DNA from: Hofstenia miamia
Lineage: Eukaryota > Xenacoelomorpha > Acoela
Assembly: GCA_004352715.1 (NCBI GenBank)
Contig: SCFE01000101.1
Coordinates: 780,291-844,290, forward strand
Direction: 5' to 3'
DNA: 64,000 nt
The position numbers and the translations under genes were made by a program. The notes under the pieces are model-generated. The model did no database searches. It saw only the letters and a program-made list of their open reading frames with translations, and was not told the DNA's origin. Shown here piece by piece: positions 46,183-56,335 of the stretch (its first letter is position 1; each line of letters starts with the position of its first letter).

Positions 46183-47796
46183 ATGGTTAACTCGAAAAGG
46201 AAACCGAAAACTAAAGCTAGAACCCAGAAAACTCCTCAGATGAGGAACACACCCGAAAACCCAGACGTAAATGTGTCCCTAGCTGAAAGCGAACAATCCC
46301 CAACAGAGCAAATACTTCAACCAGCAGAGTTGACTAATGAGCTTACAACAATTCAATTGATGGAAGTAATTGAAAACAACACGAAAGAAAGGCAACAATT
46401 GACAAAACAGATTGAAAAATTAATAGAAAGAGTAAGAGAAGTTGAAATAAAACACGCCGAAAAAGAAAGGCTAATAGATGAAATCAAGGAAGACACAAGT
46501 CTCCGACTAACCGAACAGAGAAATTTGTTTCAAAACCAAATCGAACAGTTAACGGAGGTAAACAAGGAAATAAAACTACAAAGTGACCGTCTACAGAAGA
46601 TGATAACGGAGTTACACGAAGAAAATGTTAATCTAAGAGAAGAAAATATAGTGAAGCAATTAGAAATTGATAATCTGAAAGACGAAATAAGACTAATTGA
46701 GTTGAAAAAAAGCGAAGTAACGACAATAGAGAATGTGGTAGTGGAAAAACCGCAGGAATTGAACACAGTGGTACCACAGGATGAGCTGATAATGGATGAT
46801 TACAAAACAGCACAAAACGAAGAAGAGTTTATAAAAAAGTTAGTACAAAATGTGACAAAACAAGTAAAGTTGAATTGTGAGAAACCGATCGAAAATAAAC
46901 CAATCTTTAAGGAGACAATATTATCGGAAGAGGATGATAATGATACGTCAGTATGCAAAGCGGTGCTACCGAAATTCACGGGAAGAGTGGATAATTACTC
47001 ACCGACATTTAATGAATGGCTGGAGATTTTTGAGATGAGTATGAAAGAGAGAAAAGTAACGCAACAAAGAGCGGCAGCAAGATTCCCGCTATATTTAACG
47101 GGTGCGGCGTATCAGCATTACTTAGTACTGGATACCCAAACAAAAATGGACTACAAAAAGTTAATAGGGGAATACCAGCAGTACTATGATGATGAGAGTT
47201 TTAAAAGCCAGTATCGGATGTTGCTAAATGGAATGAAAATGAATACTAGAGATGATTTACGGAATTACATGTCTCAAGTAGAAAGATTGCTAAAGCTTAG
47301 TTCAAGAGAACAGCGATATTCGAAATATGACTTGTTTGCACATATCAGTAAAGGATTGCCAGAGGCGATTCGAACGCAATTTCAAATTAAATGCGACGCA
47401 GACGATTCGCTAGATAGAATGATTAGGAAAGGACTTGCAATACAAATAACGATGGAGAGTAACGCAAGAATCAATGAGAAATCGACGATTGGAAAACCGA
47501 TAGTAAATCGAATGACACCTATGTTCACTAAACCAGTGAATAAACAAGTAACTAAAAAATCGGGAGAAGATCTAGTAAAGATCAAGTTGAAAGATGGCAC
47601 AATAAAGCAAATAAAAAGAAAAGACCTGAAATGCCAAATGTGTGGTAACAAGGGGCACACAAAGAAATTCTGCAAAAGACAAATAAATTGGATAGAGGAG
47701 GAAGACGCATACTTTGACGAAGAAGATTTAATAGAAAATGAGGAAGAACAAGAGGAAGAAGAAATTGAGTCGACGGAGATGGAAAATTTAAACTAG
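46183..47796 (+). CDS. gag: LTR-retrotransposon Gag with one CCHC zinc knuckle
   Basis: Structural protein that would assemble the cytoplasmic virus-like particle and bind element RNA. The frame is intact, 537 codons. Order: basic N-terminus (1-25), a long coiled coil (about 55-180) rich in Glu, Lys and Gln, then a capsid-like retrotransposon gag domain from about 262 (LPKFTGRVDNYSPTFNEWLE, LYLTGAAYQHY, YMSQVERLL). A linker leads to a single CX2CX4HX4C knuckle at 484-497 (CQMCGNKGHTKKFC), then a very acidic tail. The architecture is Ty3/gypsy-like; BEL is less likely. The ATG at 46183 is the first in frame and lies 236 bp after the primer-binding site. Lack of any stop suggests a young insertion. 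The gag stop is preceded in frame by a -1 slippery site. Antisense frames over it are shadows. Confidence 0.9.
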   Translation: MVNSKRKPKTKARTQKTPQMRNTPENPDVNVSLAESEQSPTEQILQPAELTNELTTIQLMEVIENNTKERQQLTKQIEKLIERVREVEIKHAEKERLIDEIKEDTSLRLTEQRNLFQNQIEQLTEVNKEIKLQSDRLQKMITELHEENVNLREENIVKQLEIDNLKDEIRLIELKKSEVTTIENVVVEKPQELNTVVPQDELIMDDYKTAQNEEEFIKKLVQNVTKQVKLNCEKPIENKPIFKETILSEEDDNDTSVCKAVLPKFTGRVDNYSPTFNEWLEIFEMSMKERKVTQQRAAARFPLYLTGAAYQHYLVLDTQTKMDYKKLIGEYQQYYDDESFKSQYRMLLNGMKMNTRDDLRNYMSQVERLLKLSSREQRYSKYDLFAHISKGLPEAIRTQFQIKCDADDSLDRMIRKGLAIQITMESNARINEKSTIGKPIVNRMTPMFTKPVNKQVTKKSGEDLVKIKLKDGTIKQIKRKDLKCQMCGNKGHTKKFCKRQINWIEEEDAYFDEEDLIENEEEQEEEEIESTEMENLN

Positions 47797-47812
47797 AAGG
47801 AGCGCCGTCTCC
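47787..47812 (+). promoter_or_regulatory. -1 programmed ribosomal frameshift site (TTTAAAC + hairpin)
   Basis: The heptamer TTTAAAC (47787-47793) sits in the gag frame as T TTA AAC, the canonical X XXY YYZ form, with the gag stop TAG immediately after. After a 5-nt spacer the sequence GGAG-CGCCGT-CTCC (47799-47812) can form a short hairpin. Slipping back one base leads directly into the frame that holds the protease DTG motif. This is how gag-pol fusion would be made. Confidence 0.8.
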
Positions 47813-47935
47813 AACAAAACGAGCACCCGTATTGATAGTTACTGACCTGCTGAAAACGAACACAATAACAGTTGTGATCAATGGTGTAATGGTAAATGCA
47901 ACAGTGGATACGGGTACACAAATGCACAAAGTTAA
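47787..47935 (+). pseudogene. pol: Start of pol: aspartic protease, truncated
   Basis: In the -1 frame relative to gag, about 50 codons are open and reach an aspartic-protease active site, VDTGTQ (DTG codons at 47907-47915), preceded by a hydrophobic strand (TITVVINGVMVNATV) as in retropepsins. Soon after, near 47935, similarity stops and LINE endonuclease sequence begins. The rest of protease, reverse transcriptase, RNase H and integrase is absent from the window, so the element is 3'-truncated here or the scaffold is misjoined. Confidence 0.75.
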
Positions 47936-47939
47936 ATTT

Positions 47940-48690
47940 CTATTGAAGGGCGATTTAATTTACTTCCTTATGCTGTTTCGCTTGATTGTTCTATTTTGCG
48001 TGTAAGTGAAACCTGGTTTGACGAGCCTTTTACTAATGATATATTTCCTAACTCAATTTACACTACAGCATCAGCAGCTATTAGATCTTTACCAAATAGT
48101 CATGGCGGCTGTAACATTTTATACAAAAGACACTCTATTAAAGGTTGACATTGGTTTAAATACTTTGCTGTATTTTCAATAGCATCTGAACTTATATTAA
48201 TTTTATGTCTGTACATTCCTCCAGTTACTAGTCACCTTCGCCCCACATCAGACTGCGTACTTTCCTTTATTCATTCTGTGCTTGATGCCTTTCGGCTTTA
48301 CAGGAATAATAATTCTTTTCAGGTCACATTTGCAGGTAATGTGTATATTGTAGGTGATTGCATTTTCTAATGCCAACATCGAAGCTGGAACCTCCCCATA
48401 TGAATTTGATCAACATATTCTCGATAAACTTCATAATATAAATCTATCTCAACATATCAACTTTTCAACTCATATAAATGGAAATTTACTTGATCTACTT
48501 TTTTCAGATGATAAAACTCTAAAATTTCTTAAGGTGGTTTCCGCCTTAAAAAGTTTTTCAGATTATGCTGTTATATGTTTCAATATTTCATTGTGCCTTA
48601 ATAAAATTGACTACCTACTCAATATCCGATCATCCGCAAATGATGCTATTCATTTTCTGAGGCCAATAAAGTTGAACTTGATTTAATTTT
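47940..48690 (+). pseudogene. LINE APE-endonuclease relic
   Basis: Shifted plus-strand frames read a CR1/Jockey-type endonuclease. VSETWFDEPF (family 'tETWL') and NSHGGCNILYKRH ('GGc.i.v') come first. YIPPVTSHLR follows, then a decayed GDxN block (VGDCIF, near 48352). NLSQHINFSTHINGNLLDLLFSDD ('l.Q.v..pTr....LDLvfs') and FSDYAVICFNISL ('SDH..i.f', with the catalytic His replaced by Tyr) end it. Stops and a frameshift near 48350 break it, so it is old. No reverse transcriptase follows. It abuts the intact gag-pol start of the LTR element. Confidence 0.8.
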
Positions 48691-48776
48691 ATCAAGATTG
48701 CTTTTTTCATTTTACAGTGATGGCACAACTCCTTATTTTATTACTGGTACAATTCCTTGTTTGAAATCATCGATTT

Positions 48777-50190
48777 CAGGAGCGGATACAAAAAAAAATT
48801 TTAAAAGAGGCCCTATGTACAATAAAATGATAACTGCATAATTGGGTATGGGTACTAGGGAGGGCACAAAGTATTGAATTTTCAATTTTAAGGATTATTA
48901 GTATGCGCGGACTTCACCACCATGTAATGACTCCAAAAATGAAAATGTAGAATTTGTGCAATTGTTCAAATTTCAAATTAGGCTTTAGTAATAGTATGTT
49001 GTGTTTTTCGATTTTTTGCATTATGCACTACATAATCGACCAATTTTTAGTGTATTTTCAATGACATACGATTAAACAAATCACAAAATTTTCACCTAAT
49101 GGTACGAATGAGTGCTTATTCGTCAAATGGTTAAATATGTTGATAAAATTCAAGAAAATCAGCAACCCAGAAATGTAAAGCTCTTCTTAAAATCAAAAAA
49201 TTCTAAAATTAAAAAAAAATTGTTCTGAATTTTAAAGTCACACAAATATGTTTTTGGATATTGGGAGTAGATGCATGGTGGTGAAATCTGTGTATAGTAT
49301 TGAATTCTAATGCAAAAAAAATTGAATAACACTATTGAGTATGGTCAAATTGAGTAAATAAAAATAGTAGACAAGGAGAAAATTATATTTAATATTACTC
49401 ATGCTATATGTAATATTTTACATTGTTCTTTTGAGTATAGATTAATCGCAAAAGGCTTATGTGCCGTAGGATAGCCGTAGCTATGCTAATCGAATTTCAT
49501 TAGTAGTTTAAAAATAAAATTATTAGAATGTTATGCTAAAATAGATATAACACAGAAAAGAAAGGAATCCTAATTAAAAGAGTCAGTAAACTTCCAAAAG
49601 AAAATATATAAATGCCTATAAATTATATTTTAAAGAACATTAAAGAATATTTAATATTAAAAATATATGAGAAAACAGTTCAGCAGAAAGACACTCATGT
49701 GTGAGACTGCAGAGGATTTTGAAGAGAGTCAAGTCAATTCTTGTGATGATGAAAATGACCAGCAAGTATTCTTGCAAGAAAATACCGATCACACTGGCAA
49801 AATTATACATTGAAAATGTAATTTGGTTTAATTTTGGAAGAATTGAGAAGATTTTCAATTATAAGGAACATTAAGTTTTGTTTCAATGTTTCCTCAGACA
49901 GACAGCAAGATAATGCATCGTTTTCATTTTTTGAACAAGAAAATATCAGTGATTTCAGTTTTCATTAGATTGATATATTATTTTGTAATTGCATATACCT
50001 AAAGCTAACTGTCATTATACATTTATTATACACCTTTGCAATTTATTAAAACACTTTCACTGTTCATATTCACCTCATTTGACAGTACTAATCAACCATT
50101 GTTTGAAAATGTTTTTGCACAAATTTAATGAATTTCTTATTTAATAAATTTTTCTTAAGGGCCCCTTGGCCCCCTCTGTAGCCGCCCTTG
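48777..50190. mobile_element. 1.4-kb non-autonomous hAT-like transposon
   Basis: The left end reads CAGGAGCGGATACA and the inverted right end reads CAAGGGCGGCTACA, 11 of 14 matching. Both resemble the CAGGGGCGGATCCA ends of animal hAT elements. Flanking 8-bp sequences ATCGATTT (48769-48776) and ATTGATTT (50191-50198) agree at seven of eight positions, the size of a hAT target duplication. G/C-rich blocks follow both ends (GAGGCCC, GGGGGCCAAGGGGCCC). No transposase is readable inside, so it would have been mobilised in trans. The boundaries are good; the superfamily is inferred. Confidence 0.72.
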
Positions 50191-50198
50191 ATTGATTT

Positions 50199-52389
50199 GT
50201 ACGTGCCAAAGAAACAAAAGATGAAAGGACAGGAGGAACATTTCTCCTGCCCCTGGATTGACTAAGAACCTTAAAGGCTAGATCCAGAGGAGATATTGGG
50301 AAAGCAGTTCCAATTCTCCCCTATGTTATCCTGAAAAATTTGTATAATTGTATAGCATTTGAAATCAAAATATTTTTATACATTTGATTGATTTACACTT
50401 TCAATTCTTACTCTGTTATGATTAATAGATATGTAATCTATTTAATGCCCATTTGACTTCACTATACCACTTCCCTTCACTATTGCAATTTACATTTATA
50501 TAAAAAGTTGGGAGTGGGCATAATTTTAGACTATCTTAGTGCCTGAAACAGGTAGTAGCAGTAAACCAGAAAAGCTCACATTGTGTCCTGTGCACAGCAC
50601 ACAGCCCTGATTGAATGCATTTATGAGCCTGCTATTGCAAAGGAAGCTAATCAAAACATTGACATTAGTTTGCTAATGCTTACAGCTAATGAGAAACATA
50701 GTTTCTAAGTCAGCTTTAATAATAGCTGCATATGGTTAGGTGAGACATGTAGTTATTATATTTAAGTCCATGTATCTAAGACATTTCTCAATTCAATTTT
50801 AATTGAGTGGAGGCAACTAATTATCCAAAATAGAAATTTTGAACTAAAATTTGCTTTTAATTTTGCATGCAGAATTATAATTTCCATAAAGTTATGAGCA
50901 TTCCCTACAATATGTTAGAACATGTAGTTTTGTGGTTTATTAAAATGCACCCAAGCAGAGAGACTCATTTCAGCTTTGTTGCTAAGAATATTGTATCTCT
51001 TTTTAATGCTGAGCTTCCTGTTTAAAAAATGAGTGTATATTAGTCTGCATGCTAAAAAACAAATCAACATGTAATGCATATTTTTCAATTTTCAATTTTT
51101 AAATTAGCTGTGATTCTTTCTATTTTTGTCACTTAAAAACAGTAAGAAATTTTATTCCATGATAATATGTGAATTCAACAGGTCAAGTTAACATTAATTG
51201 ACTTAGACAAGTATTATTTAACACCATGTTACTCAAGATAACAAAAAAGCATAAAATCACTTAAAGATTCTATGATTTCAATTGATTGAAAATAGGAAAC
51301 TTAATATGTGTTCAGTTAATAAATTCACCCCAGCACTACTACACAAATCCTGAGTGTTGAATAAAAAACCCAATTTAAATGCATATTCAGCAAAATTCAG
51401 CAATAAATGTTCCTGCAAAAGCCATAAACCAAATAAACTGAAAAATGTGCAAAGTCAACAAAAGATGTAACAGTCTACAAACATGTTCAATGTATAAAAT
51501 TCATATATACCAAAAAGAAATGCAAAGAGAAGACCACTGTGTAAAACTAATATAATAATAGTGTATTAAAGAAAGTATGTATATGTATAATTCCTAGATG
51601 TGTATAAGAGACAATTTTTTAAAAAATGATAATGCCTTTATCATGTAAATCTATATTTCATATACCTGTAATGTTTTAAGTCTTGTATTATGGATATTAC
51701 AAAAACAAATTAAATTGTAGTGATTGCATGGAATTTCATATGGATAAGAAAATTATTCATTTTGTAAAATATAATATGACTTTGAATTTTTTCATTATTC
51801 AACAATGTACTAGTCAACAAATGAGATATAGTTCCCTAATTACTTGACTAACAATATCACACATATTACCAAAAAAACTTTGTTAAAAATTAATTTCTTC
51901 ACTTAATTTTGTAAAAACATTTCTTGTCATCAATTATAACAGTTTGCCCAAATCCTAAAAATCAAAAAATAAAAATTTTGTCAAAAAATTAATTTGTGGA
52001 ATTCAAGTTGTCAAAAAAATTTCATTACTAGATAGCATCCAGTAGAATTAATGCATGCCCATATGGCAAATAGCCATAGGTAGGGTGACCCATTTCAAGG
52101 TGTCCCATAGAAATAATGTTGTGTTTATCTCTTACTACTATTGTGCACATTAGCTTTTGTAATGTTCTGTTTAAGCATTTATCTCCATCATTAGCCTGAA
52201 GGTGGTAAGTAACAGTATGTGGGTGTTAAATTTTGAGAGTTCTTAAAACAGTTTAGATTTGAATTGTTTTCTTTGATAAATATATGTGCTTCCATTGGGC
52301 TGAATACAGAAATCAAATTGTTTGTCACTGCTTCTGCTATAGTAAAGTCATTTTATGTTTGGTACTACTGTGAGAGAATGCAAGCATAA
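50199..52389. other. AT-rich non-coding sequence
   Basis: No gene or transposon motif is recognised. Confidence 0.4.
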
Positions 52390-52437
52390 AGGTATTCTGT
52401 CAGCCTTAAGTGTAGGTATTCTGTCAACCCCTAGTGT
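52390..52437 (+). repeat. Two tandem 24-bp units
   Basis: AGGTATTCTGTCAGCCTTAA at 52390 recurs in diverged form at 52414 (20 of the 24 positions are shared), and a further partial unit follows at 52438. Confidence 0.8.
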
Positions 52438-53400
52438 AAAGGCATCTCTTCTTGTAATGTTTATTTAAATCAATTTTAATTAGAACAAGTTGGAGGAGTT
52501 GTTTTGGTGTATTCTTTGAATTGGTGATCAAGAGGTTTATGTAATTTAAAAGACCTGCTCAAAAGGCTTATTTCACTTGTCTTTTGAACCTTTTTCCCAT
52601 TGTACTGCAGCATGTATTGCAATCAATTAGATATTTTTTTAGCTTCACAGATAAAATAGTAACATTAGTTGGTTCCTTAGTTATACTATGAATAGGTGGA
52701 GCTTACATTAACATTTCTATTTGATTGTACTTAATCTAGATTCAGGGGCTGGCGACTGGAACAGCACTGGGGAACTTAATGTCACAGCAGAAGGTTGCAA
52801 GAGTGACCATCTTGTAGCAGCCCCAATTCTAGCAAACATATAGCAAAACATCAGTAGTTCATCCATGTAGCTAGTAACCTTTTAGAGAGAAAATATCCAG
52901 GATGACAAATGTGTATGGCTTCCAGCCAAAGTGCTATCCAAAAGAGAGAAGTTCATAAACCTGCTTGAATGGTGCTACCCTATTTGTCTCATAATTTATT
53001 ATCTAGCTCAGTAAACAATAAACCTCTCAGTTGTTTTCTTATCTCTCAGCTCACATTGTAATAGCATGTAATTACCATGCATTCATACTAGTGAGCAATA
53101 ATAACACATAGCACAAATCAAGGGGACAATATTCTAGCTTCACAAACTAAGCTTGAAATTAAATGTATCACACTGACATCACTAAAATAATTCAAAATGA
53201 CATAATTGAAAAAGAAAAATAGGCAAAATTCCCTGAGTGACTCTACATTAATGTTTTCACAGTTCATCATTCATGTTTAATTAATTTCCTACATTGGATA
53301 TAATGTTTCTAGATTATTTGGAATTGTGTTTAGCTATTAATATTTCTTTAGTTTCACAGCCAAATAGTAATGTTAGTTGCTTCCATTTGAATGAGTTGAC
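52438..53400. other. Non-coding sequence with a dispersed diverged repeat
   Basis: A block around 52630-52680 (TTAGCTTCACAGATAAAATA) recurs in altered form at about 53340-53390 (TTAGTTTCACAGCCAAATAG). This suggests an older, larger duplication. No gene is seen. Confidence 0.45.
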
Positions 53401-53728
53401 TGGTAAAACAATAAAATGTTTTAATATTTTTCCAGATTCCTGCTCCCTCTTGAGTAATGTTCTCAAGTATTATCTGCTTAGGAGCAGGGGTATCATGAGA
53501 GAGCTGACTCTCACTCATGGTTGCCAGGCTAATTCTACACTTACTACAAAATAAGTTTTTTAAATGGTAAAACAATCAATTTTTTTAAAGTTTTTTTTAG
53601 ATTAATAGTTCCTCTAGAGTAAGGTGCTTATGTATTAACTGCTCAAGACAGTGGGCTTATGAGAAAGCTGACCCCATTAATTGTTGCTGGTATATTTTTA
53701 CAATGACTTCAAAATTAGGCTTTTAAAT
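53401..53728 (+). repeat. Diverged 164-bp tandem duplication
   Basis: Units start at 53401 and 53565, each with TGGTAAAACAAT. They share GAGTAA, CTGCTTAGGAGCAGGGG / CTGCTCAAGACAGTGGG and GAGAAAGCTGAC-type blocks in the same order. Identity is clearly reduced, so the duplication is old. Confidence 0.65.
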
Positions 53729-53868
53729 GTATATAACATTTGTGAAATAATAAACCAATTACAATGACTTTAAAGGAATTAAATAGGTGATCTGTAAAGA
53801 AAAAACTATTTTTCATTCAAATATATTCAATGTAATTAAAATATCATTTGTGAGGTAAAACTGCTGTA

Positions 53869-54345
53869 AGTGACACTAAGCCAAAATTTTAGCTTATGCT
53901 TTGCATGTGCACTACCAAATATGGTAATTTCAATATTTGTTTACATAGATCAGAAATGTTGTCTGAAATAGATATTAAAGTATGGATATGCAAAAGAAAA
54001 ATTCAAAATATTCTTATAACTTCAACTACAAAATCATTTTGATTAATTAGTATTGAACTTTTTGTAATTTGGTCTAAAATACCTAAGTAAAATTTGTATT
54101 TTTTTGCAATAAAAGTTATCTTGTGGAAGTGACACTAAGCAAATATTTCAAATTTAGCTTTGCAAATGGAGTGCACAACCATATACTTTAGAATGCAATG
54201 GTAAGATTAACATTTGTTTACATAGATCAGGAATGTTGCTTGAAATTTGTATTAAAGTACGGATATTGTTATAACTTCAACTAAGAAAACCATTTTGATT
54301 GATTAGTATTGCACTTTTTTCTAATTTTATCTAAAATAGCTATTA
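53869..54345 (+). repeat. 259-bp tandem duplication, about 1.8 copies
   Basis: Units start at 53869 and 54128 with AGTGACACTAAGC. Both contain TTTGTTTACATAGATCAG, GAATGTTG or AAATGTTG, ATTCTTATAACTTCAACTA-like and GATTAGTATTG blocks in the same order, then TCTAAAATA. The copies are moderately diverged. Confidence 0.8.
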
Positions 54346-54929
54346 TATATGGTATTTTTAAAATAAAATTGTATTTTCTTTTTTCTAATAATTGCCATTT
54401 TATCTGTTTTTTCAATGTTGATGTCAATAGCTTTGGAAATGAATGAAAATTGCAAAAACCTGAAATTTTTTGATAAAAACAATTGAATAAGAAATACTTT
54501 GTGCTGTAGTAGAGGTTTATTGGTGGCATTAAACTAATTTGAATTCTTTAGCTGTATCTAATTAACATCAAAAAGAACAAGGAAAATGTGTTTTAATGAA
54601 TGATATTAAATTATCATTACTAAAATTCAAAAATCCCTAAATACCTTAATTTTTTACTACACTTAAATTTATAATTTGATTTAAATGTCTAAATTATACT
54701 TTAAAATTACTTAAATTTGCATGTAAATACTATCAAATGCTATTAGATTCTTAAAATTTATAAAAATATTGTAAATATATTCAGACTGCATTTCAATAAT
54801 TTAATTAGAAATGTAAAAAATCTTCAAAAAATGTCTTACCATACACATTCAAATTATGGGTCAAATGCACTTGTTAATATAAAAAGTAACAGCACTAAAT
54901 TTCTGTTTAGAGGAGATAAATTCAAATTT

Positions 54930-55323
54930 TCATTTGCTATGGATAGGTATGTAGAGCATAGGTGATTTGCTGTTGTGGGTACCTCACGTCTTGCAAGATG
55001 TGTTGTACCTGGGTTTTTCCCAAATATTGGTATTCTTTATATCAATGTGGTGGATGTTTACACTATTCAAATAGGAAGCTTTTAAGTCTGTGGTGGTAAT
55101 TTGTGGCAGCAATGATGTTAGCAGGGACACTTCTCTAGATTTCAGGGCTGCCAGGATCATTGCTGTGTTATGTTACCTGAGGCAACAAAGTGACTTACTT
55201 TGTTTTATTGCTTATCCTCCAAGGTCAGACTTTGCTGCAAGAGTACACCAAACTAAGCTGTTAAAGTTTATGATTCAAAAATGGAGTAACCTAAAGGATA
55301 GTAATTCAGAACTAACTTCATAG
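54930..55323 (+). pseudogene. SGNH/GDSL-hydrolase-like fragment
   Basis: Two plus-strand frames joined by a frame change near 55078 read like an SGNH hydrolase. GTSRLARCVVPG corresponds to the block I nucleophile region (here G-T-S). SVVVICGSNDVSRD corresponds to block III (GxND). IAYPPRSDFAARVHQTKLL corresponds to the 'iPPR.D....~.N..l' ending seen in SGNH domains carried by transposable elements, including CR1-type ORF1 esterases. The second part is open for 77 codons (55090-55323). A TGA lies just before the first part. No RT or transposase was found beside it, and the 3' side runs straight into the 340-bp tandem array. The fold assignment rests on motif order only. Confidence 0.5.
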
Positions 55324-56335
55324 AATTTTAAAGTAAAATGCTTCATTTGACTTAAACAATAAAATTTTAGTATCAATAAGTAATTTTCAACATCTAGATT
55401 CTGAATAGATAATCAGTTTTCATTTCAAAAAATATTTGGAAAGTGATTTCAAAGTTATCTAAGAAAATTTGCGTTTTTTTATTAAATTTGTTAAAAAATT
55501 GAAATTAAATTGTAAGTTGATGCTGTATGCACTTCTCAAAAAGGAAAACTAAGTACAGCAATAGACTTGAAAGTTGCAAATTTACTTAAAATCAAAAATA
55601 GCTTAAGAAAAATCTAGTATTAGAAAAAAAAGAAATACCTTAAATTGATATAATGCAGAACTAACTGTACAGAATTTGAAAGTTAAATAACTAAGTTGTC
55701 TTAAACAATAAAATGTTAGCATATATAAATAAATTTGAACATCTACATTCTGAAAATATAATCAACTTTTCATTTCAAAAGATGTTTGGAAAAGCAATTT
55801 TAAAATCTATCTAACAAAATTTGTGTTTTTAATTAAATTTCTGAAAAATTGAAATTAAGTTGTAAATTGATGCTGTAAGCACTTCTCAAAATGAAAAACT
55901 AAGGACAGCAATAGATTTGCAAGCTTCGAATTTACTTAAAATCAACAATAGCTTAAGAAAAATCTAGCTTTGAAAAAATCAAATACAAAACTAACTATAC
56001 AGAATTTGAAAGTTAACTGCCTCAGTTGACTTAAACAATAAAATGCAAACATTTATAAGTAAATTGGAACATCTAGATTCTGAATATACAATCATCTTTT
56101 TATTTTAAAAAGTTCCTAAAGAGCTGTTTAAAGATCAATATTGCAAAGTTAACGTTTTTTGTGAAATTTGAGAAATATTGTATTTAATTCAACGATTTAT
56201 ACAGAAATGAGTTCTTAAAATGAAAATATAATACAATAAATCAACTCAGAAGCAACAAATTTAGGTAGAATGAGCAATTTTCAACAAAAATTCGCTTTTG
56301 GAATTCATTCACAAAAATCAGATCTCTTAAATCTG
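55307..56335 (+). repeat. Three to four copies of a ~330-350-bp tandem repeat
   Basis: Units begin at 55307, 55656 and 55986 with CAGAACTAAC or CAAAACTAAC. Each continues through AACAATAAAA(T), ACATCTAGATTCTGAA, TTTCATTTCAAAA, TTGATGCTGTA.GCACTTCTC and TAGCTTAAGAAAAATCTAG. The third unit decays after about 130 bp, and a possible fourth is hardly recognisable. The first unit overlaps the end of the SGNH frame, so that frame's last codons belong to the repeat. Confidence 0.85.

Noticed and set aside
46530-47929. Several minus-strand frames over gag
   Set aside because: Antisense shadows of the gag coiled coil and zinc-knuckle region, without domain features.
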